64,000 bases of DNA from Semisulcospira habei (taxonomy: Eukaryota; Mollusca; Gastropoda; Semisulcospiridae). The translations under genes were made by a program, and so were the position numbers. The DNA is taken from positions 168,994,693-169,058,692 of the forward strand of contig BTPG01000007.1 in the NCBI GenBank assembly GCA_036245525.1. The letters are read 5' to 3'. Of the stretch, positions 31,403-41,244 are shown piece after piece; within the stretch, counting starts at the first letter, position 1, and every line of letters starts with the position of its first letter. Under the pieces are notes generated by a model that was not told the origin of the DNA, did not search any database, and saw nothing but the letters and a program-made list of their open reading frames with translations.

Positions 31403-31733
31403 GCCGTACGTCTTTTTGAAGATGGAAAAATCATGTATCTAGCTGACGAGGAATAACATTGGTCACCGGCAGCAGGGGCTCGTGAGAATCTGTCTCCCTG
31501 GCAGGCAGAAGATGCAAACTAGCTGAGGAACGGCGTAAGCACCAAACTATTGTCGGCAGCACATGCTGTGTCTGCGTTGCACGTGCAACTGATTGTATGC
31601 TAATTTGCCTTTGAGCCTAGGGAGCACTTGTTGGGGAAATAGGGGTTGTTTGGGTCACTAGCGCGTTTAATTGTTTGTTTTTATGTTTCGTTTGCTTCCC
31701 TCTTTCTTTGATCTATTTCTTTATAACATTTTT

Positions 31734-32107
31734 CCTTCCACTTCAACTGCCTTGGGGGACTTGGGTGGGGTTAACTACTTTTAGTTCCCAGGGTCACCCT
31801 GGTCTGCCCCACAGGGTGGGTTTTCCCCTCTATTATGGGGCATGTGTTTGTGTCTACCCTTGGTCCATTCACCTGTATTTTTTTCTTTTTTAAACTCTCC
31901 CTACTGTCTGCGCTGTCTTTAGCTCTTGATATTGGATGTGTGTTGCTAAATGGTCTTAGGTTTATTTTGCATATTAGACCGGCTGGCGACATACATTCAA
32001 TATTTTGTTTAGTTTTTTTTGTTCACAAGCAGTGCAGGCACGTCCTGAGAAAGTCTTGTTGGTGTCGGGACGTTAAGCAATGTACAACCAACCTTCCATG
32101 TCAACTG
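31734..32107 (+). mobile_element. SINE copy S2, older subfamily, 5'-truncated
   Basis: Flanks CCTTCCACTTCAACTG (31734-31749) and CCTTCCATGTCAACTG (32092-32107) form a 16-bp target duplication with two mismatches. The element starts inside the consensus at CCTTGGGGGACTTGGG and has GGGGTTAACTACTTTTAG and a GCATATTAGACC variant shared with S7 but not the other copies. Confidence 0.88.
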
Positions 32108-32452
32108 TGTCTCATCATGATTGGGGGGAGGGGGGGGGGACCAAAGAAACACGCAAAACCACAAAGGTGACGTAGACTTTACTCAGCTGTGTGTCATTTT
32201 GTGGTTTCCACATCAAGTTTTATCGTGAGAAGTAGGCGATTCGAGGAAGATGTTATTTCCTACTAAAGTAATATATATGAGGCCATGCTTACAATTATAT
32301 GTTATTCTCAGTGCTGCCGGCCAAATTCATTACTACCATCGCAAGAAAGGGGGCGAACTTGCCTCCATCTTCCCTATTTCTATGTCAACTTAGACTTTTC
32401 CACGTGTAGCTGAGTTATGTAATATTTCGTTAGCATGACTGGAACAGTTACT
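32108..32452. other. Unclassified sequence
   Basis: A short G tract at 32122-32139; otherwise nothing recognised. Confidence 0.45.
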
Positions 32453-32543
32453 GAGTAATCAAAAGGTCCTCTGGTCGGCTTTAGCCTTAGCTGGTCCGCG
32501 GGCCAGCTAAGGCTAAAGTCGGCCCGAGGACCGTTTGCTCACC
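32453..32543. mobile_element. Family-D palindrome
   Basis: AATCAAAAGGTCCTCTGGTC..TTAGCCTTAGCTGG | CCAGCTAAGGCTAAAGTCGG..CCGAGGACCGTTTGCT; centre TCCGCGGG. Confidence 0.75.
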
Positions 32544-32811
32544 TGACAGGTACCGTGCTTAGAGACCCTTGAGGCGTACAGCTTAGAATAGATGAGGCAA
32601 TGTGTGTCTGGGCGTCGGAGCTTGTGTAAGTTAAGCACCTGGAAAGCACCCGATTCCACTCAGGTTCCCGGCAAAACTGCCCGGCCCTCTGGTTGTAAGT
32701 TGAATGTTGCTCCGACTCGAACGATCCCAGACGTTGTGTAGGAATCGGGAAGTGCATGATGAAGTGCGACTTGGCAATAGCATGCTACCACCTGGTCAAA
32801 CTTGTGCAGAC

Positions 32812-32814
<3 letters not shown>

Positions 32815-32894
<80 letters not shown>
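32815..32894. repeat. (AG)n microsatellite
   Basis: Pure AG run of 80 bp. Confidence 0.97.
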
Positions 32895-32898
<4 letters not shown>

Positions 32899-32962
32899 AA
32901 ACTTTCTTTTCCAAGGACAAATGATTAGACCATAGACCTATTTTCAATCATATCCTTGCTCA

Positions 32963-33426
32963 CACACAAACACACACACACACGCACACACACACACACA
33001 TACATCCCCACCCGGGTCTGCCCTGGGGGGCTTGGGTGGGGTTAGGTATTTTTTAGTTCCCAGGGTCACCCTGGTCAGCCCCACAGGGTGGGTTTTTCTC
33101 TCTATTCTGGGGCATGTGTTTCTGTCTACCCTTTGTCCATTCACCTGTATTTGCCTTTTTAAAACTCTCCCTACTGTCTGCACTGCCTGTAGCTCTTGAT
33201 ATTGGATGTGTGTTGCTAAATGGTCTTAGCTTTATTTAGGCCCCATGTGTTAGGTTTATTTAACGTGTTTGACCGGCTGGCGACATACATTCAATGTTCT
33301 GGTTTTTTTTTGGTTTTTTTTTTCACAAGCAGTGCAGGCACGTCCTGAGAAAGCCTTGTTGCTGTCGGGACGTTAAGCAATGTACAATCAAACACACATA
33401 CACACACACGCACGCACACGCGCGCG

Positions 33427-33490
<64 letters not shown>
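32963..33490 (+). mobile_element. SINE copy S3 inserted in an (AC)n microsatellite
   Basis: The SINE spans about 33006-33391 (CCCCACCCGGGTCTGCCCTG to AAGCAATGTACAATCA). (AC)n with the ACACACATACA variant lies on both sides (32963-33000 and 33392-33490, the latter with a (GC)n block), so the target duplication cannot be delimited. Confidence 0.87.
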
Positions 33491-33493
<3 letters not shown>

Positions 33494-33756
33494 CGGAGTA
33501 AAAGTCGGAGAAAAGACTGAGAAATTGACGGGTAGTAGCTAGCAGTGGCTCCACAGGCATATGATGATTGTTGCGGAATCTGTTATCTCTGCAACATGGG
33601 TGGTGTGTATTCCCCATTACACGTTGATTGATATAACGCTCACCTGCTGGACAGGAGAGATGTGGCCACTATAGACATGGAACCGTTTCATAAATGGTCT
33701 TTTTACAGTAAATGTTAGGGAAGGTATACTTTGTGAATGGCTGATATAGGCGGACA

Positions 33757-34715
33757 TGTTACGATTGTGGTTGTGTTGTCCTGTGAGAGCATACATGTGT
33801 TAATCGTAGGAAATGATCCGATATCAGATACGTGAATCATAACCATGATAGCTCAAATAAATTTTATTTGAGCCGTCATGGTTATGATTCACGTATCTTT
33901 TTAAGTAACATTTTCTTTCGGTCGCGCAGAGCGGAATTCACTTGAGTCGTTATGATACGCTAAGTTTAGTCCAGAACGTTCTAGAAAGGTCGCCCTGTCT
34001 AGTGACCTCGTATGTGTGACGTCGGTAAATTCGTGACATTTCGCAACATTTTGTTTTTTTGTGCGCGTGAATTGAGCAGCCTTTTTTTGTTTTGTGAAAG
34101 GTCGAGAATTTTCTAGAGCGGATATGCAAGGTCGTGATAGGGCTACATACTTTTATGTGACTTCATTACACATTAGGATTTAGAGCTGAAATGAGCAGCC
34201 GAGTTTTTGTAGCCTGTTTTAGTGATTCCAGAAAATTCTTATTTATGAGTTTCAGTTGAGTGTTTTGTTTTGATTGGTTGCGTTGTATGATTTTCTTGGA
34301 GTGTTCTGGAAAGTGATTGTGTATATAAAGAGGGCGCTAGGAAAGCACGTATATACATTGTCTTGCATTTGTCATTTGTAGAGACACACGGTTATCGTAG
34401 GTACGTGGCCCGTATAGGGTGTACATTGTGAGAGATACAGCGTGACAGTGTGGTGTACGTTGTGTGAGGAACTTTGTGTCGACAGTGTGGACATTTGCAG
34501 AAGAGACTTTGTATCAGTGTTAATGCATTTGGAAGTGCATTGTGTGGAGATCGCATCGCTGAATTAAAATATTGTTGGAACTGTTACTCCAGTATTGTCT
34601 ACATCCTTAAGCCACGTGTGACGGATTGCAGCTGAATGAAGTTTATTTACAAGAACCTTACGTGCGTGCGTCTGGTGTGTTTATTATACTACGACTACGA
34701 CTCCACCACGTAACA
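33757..34715 (+). mobile_element. Possible solo LTR, 959 bp
   Basis: Begins TGTTACGATTGTGG and ends CCACCACGTAACA, giving inverted tips TGTTACG/CGTAACA as in many Ty3-type LTRs. Inside are a TATA-like TATATAAAG at 34322-34330, ~30 bp later a GC-containing start region, and AATTAAAATA near 34562 as a possible polyadenylation signal. No primer-binding site or coding region follows, so a solo LTR is implied. Against it: the flanking 5-mers (GGACA, AGATA) do not match. Confidence 0.4.
33827..33897. repeat. Palindrome, 71 bp
   Basis: GATACGTGAATCATAACCAT..CTCAAATAA | TTATTTGAG..ATGGTTATGATTCACGTATC. Lies within the putative LTR, so it may be a later insertion or part of it. Confidence 0.85.
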
Positions 34716-35455
34716 AGATAATTGACCACTAAACTGACAAATGTTGTCGCTAAAGCAGATTTGAAGGTAGCACTGGGCAGAATGTGTTTTGACATGCTGT
34801 CCCGCGGTGTGAGAGTGAGTGAGTAAGAGGAAAATGGAGAGATGGTAGTGAATTTGGTTGGCACTCGGCGTTGGCGATGATAAATACTGATATGATTCAT
34901 CAGTATATGACCATGCAGTCATGACGATAAAAATAACGCTACAGTTGGTGCGTATGTTTTATTATGATGATAGTGACGACTGCATCGATAAAAACGCCCG
35001 CATAGGGGTGGTGGCGGCAATGACTAACTCTTCAGCTTTTTTCCCATCATCATGCGACTTCGCCGCCCAGCTTAAAGTTGCGAGGTTACTAGGGGATTTG
35101 GGGAAGGGGGGGGGGGAGGGGATGGCGGATCTTGTAACGGCACACCGATACTTATTGGTCGGTTTGAGCAGTATACATGTAGACAAATTGAATATCTAAA
35201 GATGCAATCCCCAAATAAACTGTCTGGCTGGGGATTATCGGTAAATTGTTTTGCCTTGGGCGGAAACTAGCTGAAGTCAATTAACTCCTTGAGAAAAGAC
35301 ATTCGCCAGGCTACCGCCTGACAGTCATCAGAGAGCTGCCGGAAATTCCTCTTTACCCACGTAGGACCAAACCCTGACAAATTCCTTAATCCTAGTAATT
35401 TGTTACATAGCTTCCCCAATTCCCCAAACGTCGTCACGCCCGTAGTCCACGTGAC
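34716..35455. other. Unclassified sequence
   Basis: G-rich tract at 35102-35121. Frames of 60-90 residues exist on both strands without domain marks. Confidence 0.45.
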
Positions 35456-35731
35456 CAGGGGTCGAATTTAACTTTTTTATTTGAGTGCCAACGGGGCACC
35501 CTAGAGAAAAACTTTGAGTGCCCCATTCTGATTTTGAGAGCCAAAAATTATAATCATAAAAATAGGTTAAATATAATGGAAAATACCAGAACATGAAAAA
35601 AGTAATACAACTTAATAGTCGTCGTTACTGAAGAATTTACTACACTGTACAGTAAACAACTTTTTTTAAATGTAGTTTTTTTCTAGGGTTCTCCATTGGC
35701 ACTCAAATAAGAAAGCTAAATTCAGCCCCTG
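35456..35731. mobile_element. DNA element with ~36-bp terminal inverted repeats
   Basis: Left end CAGGGGTCGAATTTAACTTT..TTATTTGAGTGCCAA is mirrored by TTGGCACTCAAATAAGAAAG..TTCAGCCCCTG. CAG...CTG tips suggest a hAT- or CACTA-type affinity, undecided because no clear target duplication is visible. A right end of a related element is at 36898-37012. Confidence 0.6.
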
Positions 35732-35811
35732 CACAAACAACTAAAGAACTGGTACATGTAGTACAAGGATACATCTTCAATACAGTACTGATGGTCACAT
35801 TGGAACACAGT

Positions 35812-36714
35812 CAGAGGTGCCAACCCCTGATTTTACGTATCAGTATTAAATGAGCATTTTGTCAGTATTTTTCAAAAACTGTCAGTATTTTTTTGCATGA
35901 CACGGTTTCAGTCATGGTATCTACAATAAAAAAAAAATTACACTATTCATTAATAATGATGCATTAATTATAGAACTACAGAATAATTATCATAAGTACT
36001 TTGAAAATAAAAAAGCTAGCTTACATTATTGTTTATAACAGTAGAGGCTAGAATGCTGCGTAGATACATCAACTTTTCATCCCACAGAAAAGGGACATGC
36101 ACAACAGATTGAGCTTCAAAGTTAACGCTTTATTTTGTCAGTGCATGTTCATTGTATTGCAAATATGAAATGTAACTGCTCTTCAAGGTGTGCTGGTAGT
36201 AAGCAGCATGGGCATGTTTAGTATGAAAAGAAAGCAAATTTTATCAGCTACTTAAATTTACACTCATGTTATAATGACATTCTTGAGACAAAAACGCATT
36301 TTGTGATGAATGTTCAGTTACTAACACTGGCCAGCGTTTCCGCTGCAGTGCGCCGGTATAGTGCTGCTGTCGGCACGTAGACATAGTGTAGGGTATTGGA
36401 AGAGCACTCCTTTCTAGGACCATGAACGGCTCTGTCACTTTGCCTGAAGAGGCGCGCGCTAATGACTAATTGCCCCTACGCCCGGCCGTGCCACAGATGG
36501 CTTATCTTGCACTCAGTGGCCCCGGGTCCTCTCCTAACTAAAAGTGTGGTTCTGCACAGCCGTGCGATGTGAAAATAACGGGCAATAAAAAAAAAAAATT
36601 GACCGTATTTTCCCTTTTGTTTTCTCCGTACTAATATACAATCAAGCGGAAAACCGTATTTTTTAAACTTGACCGGAATTAAATACGGCGAAACCGGATT
36701 AGTTGGCACCTCTG
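35812..36714. mobile_element. DNA element with CAGAGGTGCCAAC tips, 903 bp
   Basis: Left tip CAGAGGTGCCAACCCCTGAT; right tip, reversed, CAGAGGTGCCAACTAATCC. The sequence CACAGT lies directly outside both tips (35806-35811 and 36715-36720). Subterminal repeats with TCAGTATTTTT and CCGTATTTT occur inside each end. No transposase frame is present. Superfamily not certain; hAT-like elements usually leave 8 bp. Confidence 0.65.
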
Positions 36715-36897
36715 CACAGTTTTGTGGAACATAATTACTGACAAAATTGAACACAATTTTTATGCGCGATCATGTTCGAAAATACGGATTAGGCCCGCTC
36801 TGCATGACGACACACCGGAAGCAATAGCCGTAGCAGCCGACGTATTTCGGTGTTGGTGGCTGGTCAACAATGCCAACTACCTTGTCCTTGATATCTG

Positions 36898-37012
36898 CCC
36901 TTCTCTTTACTTATTTTTGAGAGCCAACCGGGCACGCTAGACGGCAGATTAGCGTGCCCGAGGTAATTTTTCGTAGCATTTGGCTCGGGGCACGCGCTAA
37001 TTTCGACCCCTG
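36898..37012. mobile_element. Right terminus of CAGGGGTCGAA-type element
   Basis: GAGAGCCAACCGGGCACGCT..GCACGCGCTAATTTCGACCC then CTG. Reverse complement starts CAGGGGTCGAAATTAGCGC, matching the left end at 35456. Confidence 0.55.
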
Positions 37013-37140
37013 TTAACCCTTTGCACAGCGTAGTCCCTTGCATAATTATACAGCTGGTGACGGCACAGACACTTGTGTCTATTTAGACTATACATGCACT
37101 TTTCCTTCTAGAAAATGTTGGCGTTATGCAATACACTGTT

Positions 37141-37342
37141 TTAACCCTTTCACTGCTGGAAAAATGCAAACACCACCGAACTGCAAGATGCAAAAAACAT
37201 CATGAGCCCCCGCTTCAGCGGGGGCTCATGAGGTTCTTTGCGTCTTGCTGATTATTCATATGGGATTATTCATATTGCTTGATGGGATTATTCTGTACTT
37301 TCAAAGACATCATTTTGCATCCACTTGTTCTGAATGGATTAA
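37141..37342 (+). mobile_element. Family-A element, CAAAGAAC subtype
   Basis: Ends TTAACCCTTTCACTGCTGGA and TTCTGAATGGATTAA. Core arms read GATGCAAAAAACATCATGAG / CTCATGAGGTTCTTTGCGTC, so the usual CATAGATC is changed in both arms to a CAAAGAAC-like form. GGGATTATTC is repeated in the right half. Confidence 0.85.
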
Positions 37343-37429
37343 TGAAGAGGGAGGTGTTATTTTGTAGTTTCATTCTTAGTAACCACAGGTAGTCTGATGC
37401 TGAACCCTCGAAGGAAATGAAATCTCAAA

Positions 37430-37473
37430 GAAAGAAAGAAACACGTTAGAAAAGACAATCACAACACATGGTA
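37430..37473. mobile_element. Family-N fragment
   Basis: AAAGAAACACGTTAGAAAAG and ACAATCACAACACATGG, left-arm text of family N. Confidence 0.5.
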
Positions 37474-37693
37474 TTAAATGCTCGACTTTAAAATCGTTCA
37501 GTTCAAAACAGGCGTATACAAAAAACACAGTTCTCTATTTTATCGTTTCTTTGATGAGAACTGAATCAACGAAAGGTTGACGTGAAACAAACATCAAACA
37601 TATTATTTCCCCGAAAATTTAATACATGTTGTAGTTGTAGTTCTAAGGAGTTAGTTGGATCCCTCCATCTCAGCAGAAGGCATACGGGTTTTC

Positions 37694-37776
37694 TGAACCC
37701 CTTTGGTTGTCTGTAGCGCTTTTTCTTCGCGATGATTCCTGTAGGAATCATCGCGACAAAAAGCGCTGCTGACAGC
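37694..37776. mobile_element. Family-C palindrome, eroded ends
   Basis: GAACCCCTTTGGTTGTCTGT.. mirrored by ..GCGCTGCTGACAGC; centre GATGATTCCTGTAGGAATCA. Terminal TTAA lost. Confidence 0.72.
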
Positions 37777-37796
37777 TTATACATCCTACATACGGA

Positions 37797-38125
37797 TGGA
37801 AGTACCCAACAGAGAAAGAAACACGTTTAGAAAAGACAGTTACAACACAATTTATTAATATTTCTGGTAAATAACCTTTTTTTATTCAAAATAGACAAAC
37901 AAATAGAGAGATCTACTATCTTCATTTATCGCAGAAGGAATGTGGCAACTGCAGTTAAGTAGCGATTGATCTCTCTATTTGTTTGTTTGCCTATTTTGAA
38001 AAAAAAAAGGTATTTACCCGAAATATTAATAAATTGTGCTGTAACTGACTTTTCTAAGCGTGTTTCTTTCTCCGTTGGGTACTTCTTTGCATTTTACGCG
38101 TTTGGCAGTCACCTCATTGGTCTGG
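37797..38125. mobile_element. Family-N hairpin element
   Basis: Long inverted repeat: left arm CCAACAGAGAAAGAAACACG..TTAGAAAAGACAGTTACAAC..AACAAATAGAGAGATC; right arm mirrors it from GATCTCTCTATTTGTTTG to TTTCTTTCTCCGTTGGGT. Loop ~55 bp. An unmatched right extension (TTTACGCGTTTGGCAGTC) is also present in other copies, so it belongs to the element. Confidence 0.82.
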
Positions 38126-38449
38126 ACTACATATGGACGGACTAACTGGGTTGACATAGAAATTTCTCCGTCCAAGGTAGATCGATGTAAATAAGATCAC
38201 TCGGTCTCAGCACGAAACATACGGGTCTCTTGGGGGTCCGTCTCTTTGCATATGGATACACTGACTGAGCTGACCCGCCTAGACCTTGACCCAAAAGGGA
38301 CACGATGTAGACATTTGAAGGCCCGAAAAGAGAGTCAGGTCACGTCGTAACCTTTTACATCACACAGCGCAACCGATCCAGAATTTGGAATCGCCTGCTT
38401 AGCAGAAGAAAAAAAAAAAGCGGGGGGGGGGGGGGGGGGGGGTGTAAGT

Positions 38450-38480
<31 letters not shown>

Positions 38481-38636
38481 TTAGTATGTCCTAAACACTT
38501 GATGTGTGATTGGCGTTTTTCCCTGTCCCCGTGACTGCACATTTTCCATCCTCGCGAGGCCGCGAAAGAAGAGATCGTTGTGAAACGTGAAAACCCAGAT
38601 AATAAGGTTTTCCTGGCTATATAGTGGAACGCGAAA
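38126..38636. other. Unclassified sequence with poly(G) tracts
   Basis: G homopolymers at 38422-38443 and 38464-38480 around a short (GT)n. Nothing else recognised. Confidence 0.5.
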
Positions 38637-39582
38637 GTACGTTACTTACTTACGCCTGTCACCCTTACCCGGGTATAAGCCGTCGACGAGAGACCTCCAG
38701 CGACTCCTATCCTGTGCTTCTCCTTCGATACTACTCCAGGTGGTTCCCAGTCTCTTGATGTCTGCTTGGAGGTCTCGACGCCAGGAGTTTCTCGGCCTGC
38801 CTCTTTTCCTCTTTCCCTGGGGGTTCCATGACAATGCCTGCCTAGTGATACTGGAAGCTGGCTTTCTCAGACTGTGACCAATCCATCCCCATCTTCTTCG
38901 TCCAATTTCATTCTCTGCTGTTATCTGCTCTGTTCTCTCCCAGAGTCTGACGTTGCTGCTGATCTTCTCTGGCCAGTGGATTTTCAAAATTCTTCTAAGG
39001 CAACTGTTTATGAAGATCTGTACTCTGTTGACTGTGGTTTTTGTCAATCTCCAAGTCTCTGCTCCATATAGGAGAACTGCTTTTACGTTGGAGTTGAAAA
39101 TCCGGACTTTGGTGTGTTGTGGCAGCTCTCTGGAACTCCACACTTTTTTCAACTGGAGAAAGGCTGCTCTGGCTTTACCGATTCGTGCTCTGACATCTGC
39201 ATCAGGGCCTCCTTTTTTTGTCTATGATGCTCCCGAGATAGGTGAAGGACTCCACCTCCTCCAACGGGGTGCCAGCAAGCAAGACTGGTTCTTCCCTGGT
39301 TGGGTTCAGCCTCATTGTCTTTGTTTTCTGTTTGTGAATGGTGAGGCCCACTTGTGACGAGATGTCAGCAAGCCTCGTGGTCTTGTCCTGCATTTGTTGA
39401 TGAGTGTGGGACAGTAAAGCCAAGTCGTATGCAAAATCGAGGTCGTCAAGCTGTGTCCACAGTGTCCACTGTATTCCACTTCGTCTGTGCTCTGTGGTCA
39501 TCTTCATGACCCAGTCTATGGCCAGTAGGAAGAGGAACGGAGACAGCAAACATCCTTGCCTGACACCGGTTCTGACGTTACC
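38637..39582 (-). mobile_element. RTE-like LINE copy 1, 3' portion (minus strand)
   Basis: 5'-truncated at TGGTAACGTCAGAACCGG. Frame 39549-39202 carries the end of the palm: LSPFLFLLAIDWVM, LDDLDFAYDLALL, TYLGSIIDKK. At motif C this copy reads FAYD, so one catalytic Asp is lost. After a frameshift the frame 39152-38646 reads VRIFNSNVKAVLLYGAETW, FINSCLRRILKIHWPEKIS, GRRRWGWIGHSLRKP and NPQGKRKRGRPRNSWRRDL, the C-terminal domain seen in SR2-like RTE elements. Tail is (TAAG)n. Very similar to copy 2. Confidence 0.9.
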
Positions 39583-39676
39583 AGACTGTAAATTTTACTC
39601 AAAAACTATATCAAGAGCACCCCCACCCCAACCCCCCAACCCCACCCCCCCACCACCCTCCATCATCTGCGCCCCC

Positions 39677-40089
39677 CCCCTCCCCCAGCCACCCCACCCG
39701 GGTCTGCCCTGGGGGACTTGGGTGGGGTTAGGTATTTTTTAGTTCCCAGGGTCACCCTGGTCAGCCCCACAGGGTGGGTTTTTCTCTCTATTCTGGGGCA
39801 TGTGTTTCTGTCTACCCTTTGTCCATTCACCTGTATTTGCCCTTTTAAAACTCTCCCTACTGTCTGCACTGCCTGTAGCTCTTGATATTGGATGTGTGTT
39901 GCTAAATGGTCTTAGCTTTATTTAGCCCCATGTGTTAGGTTTATTTAATGTATTTGACCGGCTGGCGACATACATTCAATGTTCTGTTTTTTTGTTTTTT
40001 TTCACAAGCAGTGCAGGCACGTCCTGAGAAAGCCTTGTTGCTGTCGGGACGTTAAGCAATGTACAATCAATCAAACCCCTCCCCCAGCC
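39677..40089 (+). mobile_element. SINE copy S4 with 14-bp target duplication
   Basis: CCCCTCCCCCAGCC at 39677-39690 and 40076-40089 are identical. Element 39691-40075, full length, young subfamily (GGGGTTAGGTATTTTTTAG). Confidence 0.9.
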
Positions 40090-40164
40090 CAACTCGCACC
40101 CCCGTCGTTAGAGTTATCTCTTGCAGTTGGGTGATGTTCATAATTTTATCTGCAGGTGAAGGTG

Positions 40165-40376
40165 TTAACCCTTTTAGCCCCGGGGCCCTGCAGCAGGAGA
40201 TGATGGATCACGATAATTCAAGGGTAGTGCCAGATGAGCTTGACGCCCTTAGGCGCCAAGCTCTTCTGGCACTACCCTTGAATTATCATGATCTATCTAT
40301 CTCCTACAACTGGTACATTGTCGTTAGGCAACACCTCCCAAATTTGAGAATGGGACCTTGGGGCTAAAAGGGTTAA
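40165..40376 (+). mobile_element. Family-B element
   Basis: Ends TTAACCCTTTTAGCCCCGGG and CTTGGGGCTAAAAGGGTTAA, matching for 16 bp. Core arms AGATGAGC / GCTCTTCT, one mismatch. Confidence 0.92.
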
Positions 40377-40553
40377 GGAAAACAAATCTGACAGCTGACG
40401 GACGCAAAAAAGGTAAAATCACAGACCATGGTTATCTTAGAAACAATCTGACTCGTCGCTGACAACGTAGAATGAGTGACAGATAAAAAGGTCGGTTTTA
40501 AGTGCCAACATACACAGGCGTGGGATGATCTTTGCTATTTACTACTACCGGTG

Positions 40554-40650
40554 TTAACCACATAACTGTCGGGGCAAGGCGAACGCTACCCAGCTGCAAG
40601 AGACATAAACCCTCATGTGCTCCCGCAGTAAAGACCCCTTCATAACACTT
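40554..40650 (+). mobile_element. Family-A element, left half
   Basis: TTAACCACATAACTGTCGGG then GCAAGAGACATAAACCCTCA; the sequence departs before the turn of the hairpin. Confidence 0.65.
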
Positions 40651-40729
40651 TCTCAATGGTGCCCGTCAGTTTTGCGTTGATGTAAGCCTAATGCGTGAAT
40701 CGATGTATGCGTTGACCGATATTTACTGA

Positions 40730-40943
40730 TTAACCCATTTAGCCCCGACACCCTACAACAGTAGATGGATTGGCCATGATAATTCAATGGCAGTGCCAGA
40801 TGAGCTGTGCGCCTTCAGGCGCCCAGCTCATCTGGCACTGCCCTTGAATTATCATGGTCGATCAATCTCCTGCAACTGGTGCATAATTGTTAGGGGACAC
40901 GTCCGAGATTTGGGAAATATGGCCGTGAGGTTAAATGGGTTAA
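40730..40943 (+). mobile_element. Family-B element, GGCAGTG/CACTGCC variant
   Basis: Ends TTAACCCATTTAGCCCCGAC and GTGAGGTTAAATGGGTTAA. Core arms GGCAGTGCCAGATGAGC and GCTCATCTGGCACTGCC are fully paired although both differ from the common GGTAGTG/CACTACC. Confidence 0.92.
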
Positions 40944-41095
40944 ACGCGTACACTAATACATTGATACCGTTACAACATCGCGTTTTGAGGGCAAATGTCG
41001 GAAAGAAAGTAGAAGCCTGTGAACGATACCGGTTAAAAAACAAAGAAAGTGATTGCGAAAATTTATGAAGTATGCCAGGATTTCAGTGAAATGAA

Positions 41096-41173
41096 TTAAC
41101 CTTTTGGTTGTCGGTAGCGGATTCCTGCAGGAATTATCGTGACAAAAACCGCTACCGACAGCCAAAGGGTTAA
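41096..41173. mobile_element. Family-C TTAA palindrome, 78 bp
   Basis: Ends TTAACCTTTTGGTTGTCGGT and CCGACAGCCAAAGGGTTAA; the left arm has lost ~14 bp relative to the right (TATCGTGACAAAAA unmatched). Confidence 0.85.
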
Positions 41174-41244
41174 AGACCCAAAACCGCCGTAACTGTTCAA
41201 GGCTACACTTCTGTAACTGATGGTTACGAAACCTGCACACAGGT

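Noticed and set aside
39404..39869. Frames spanning 39404-39742 (plus) and 39663-39869 (minus)
   Set aside because: They are chance reads through antisense LINE sequence and the SINE S4.
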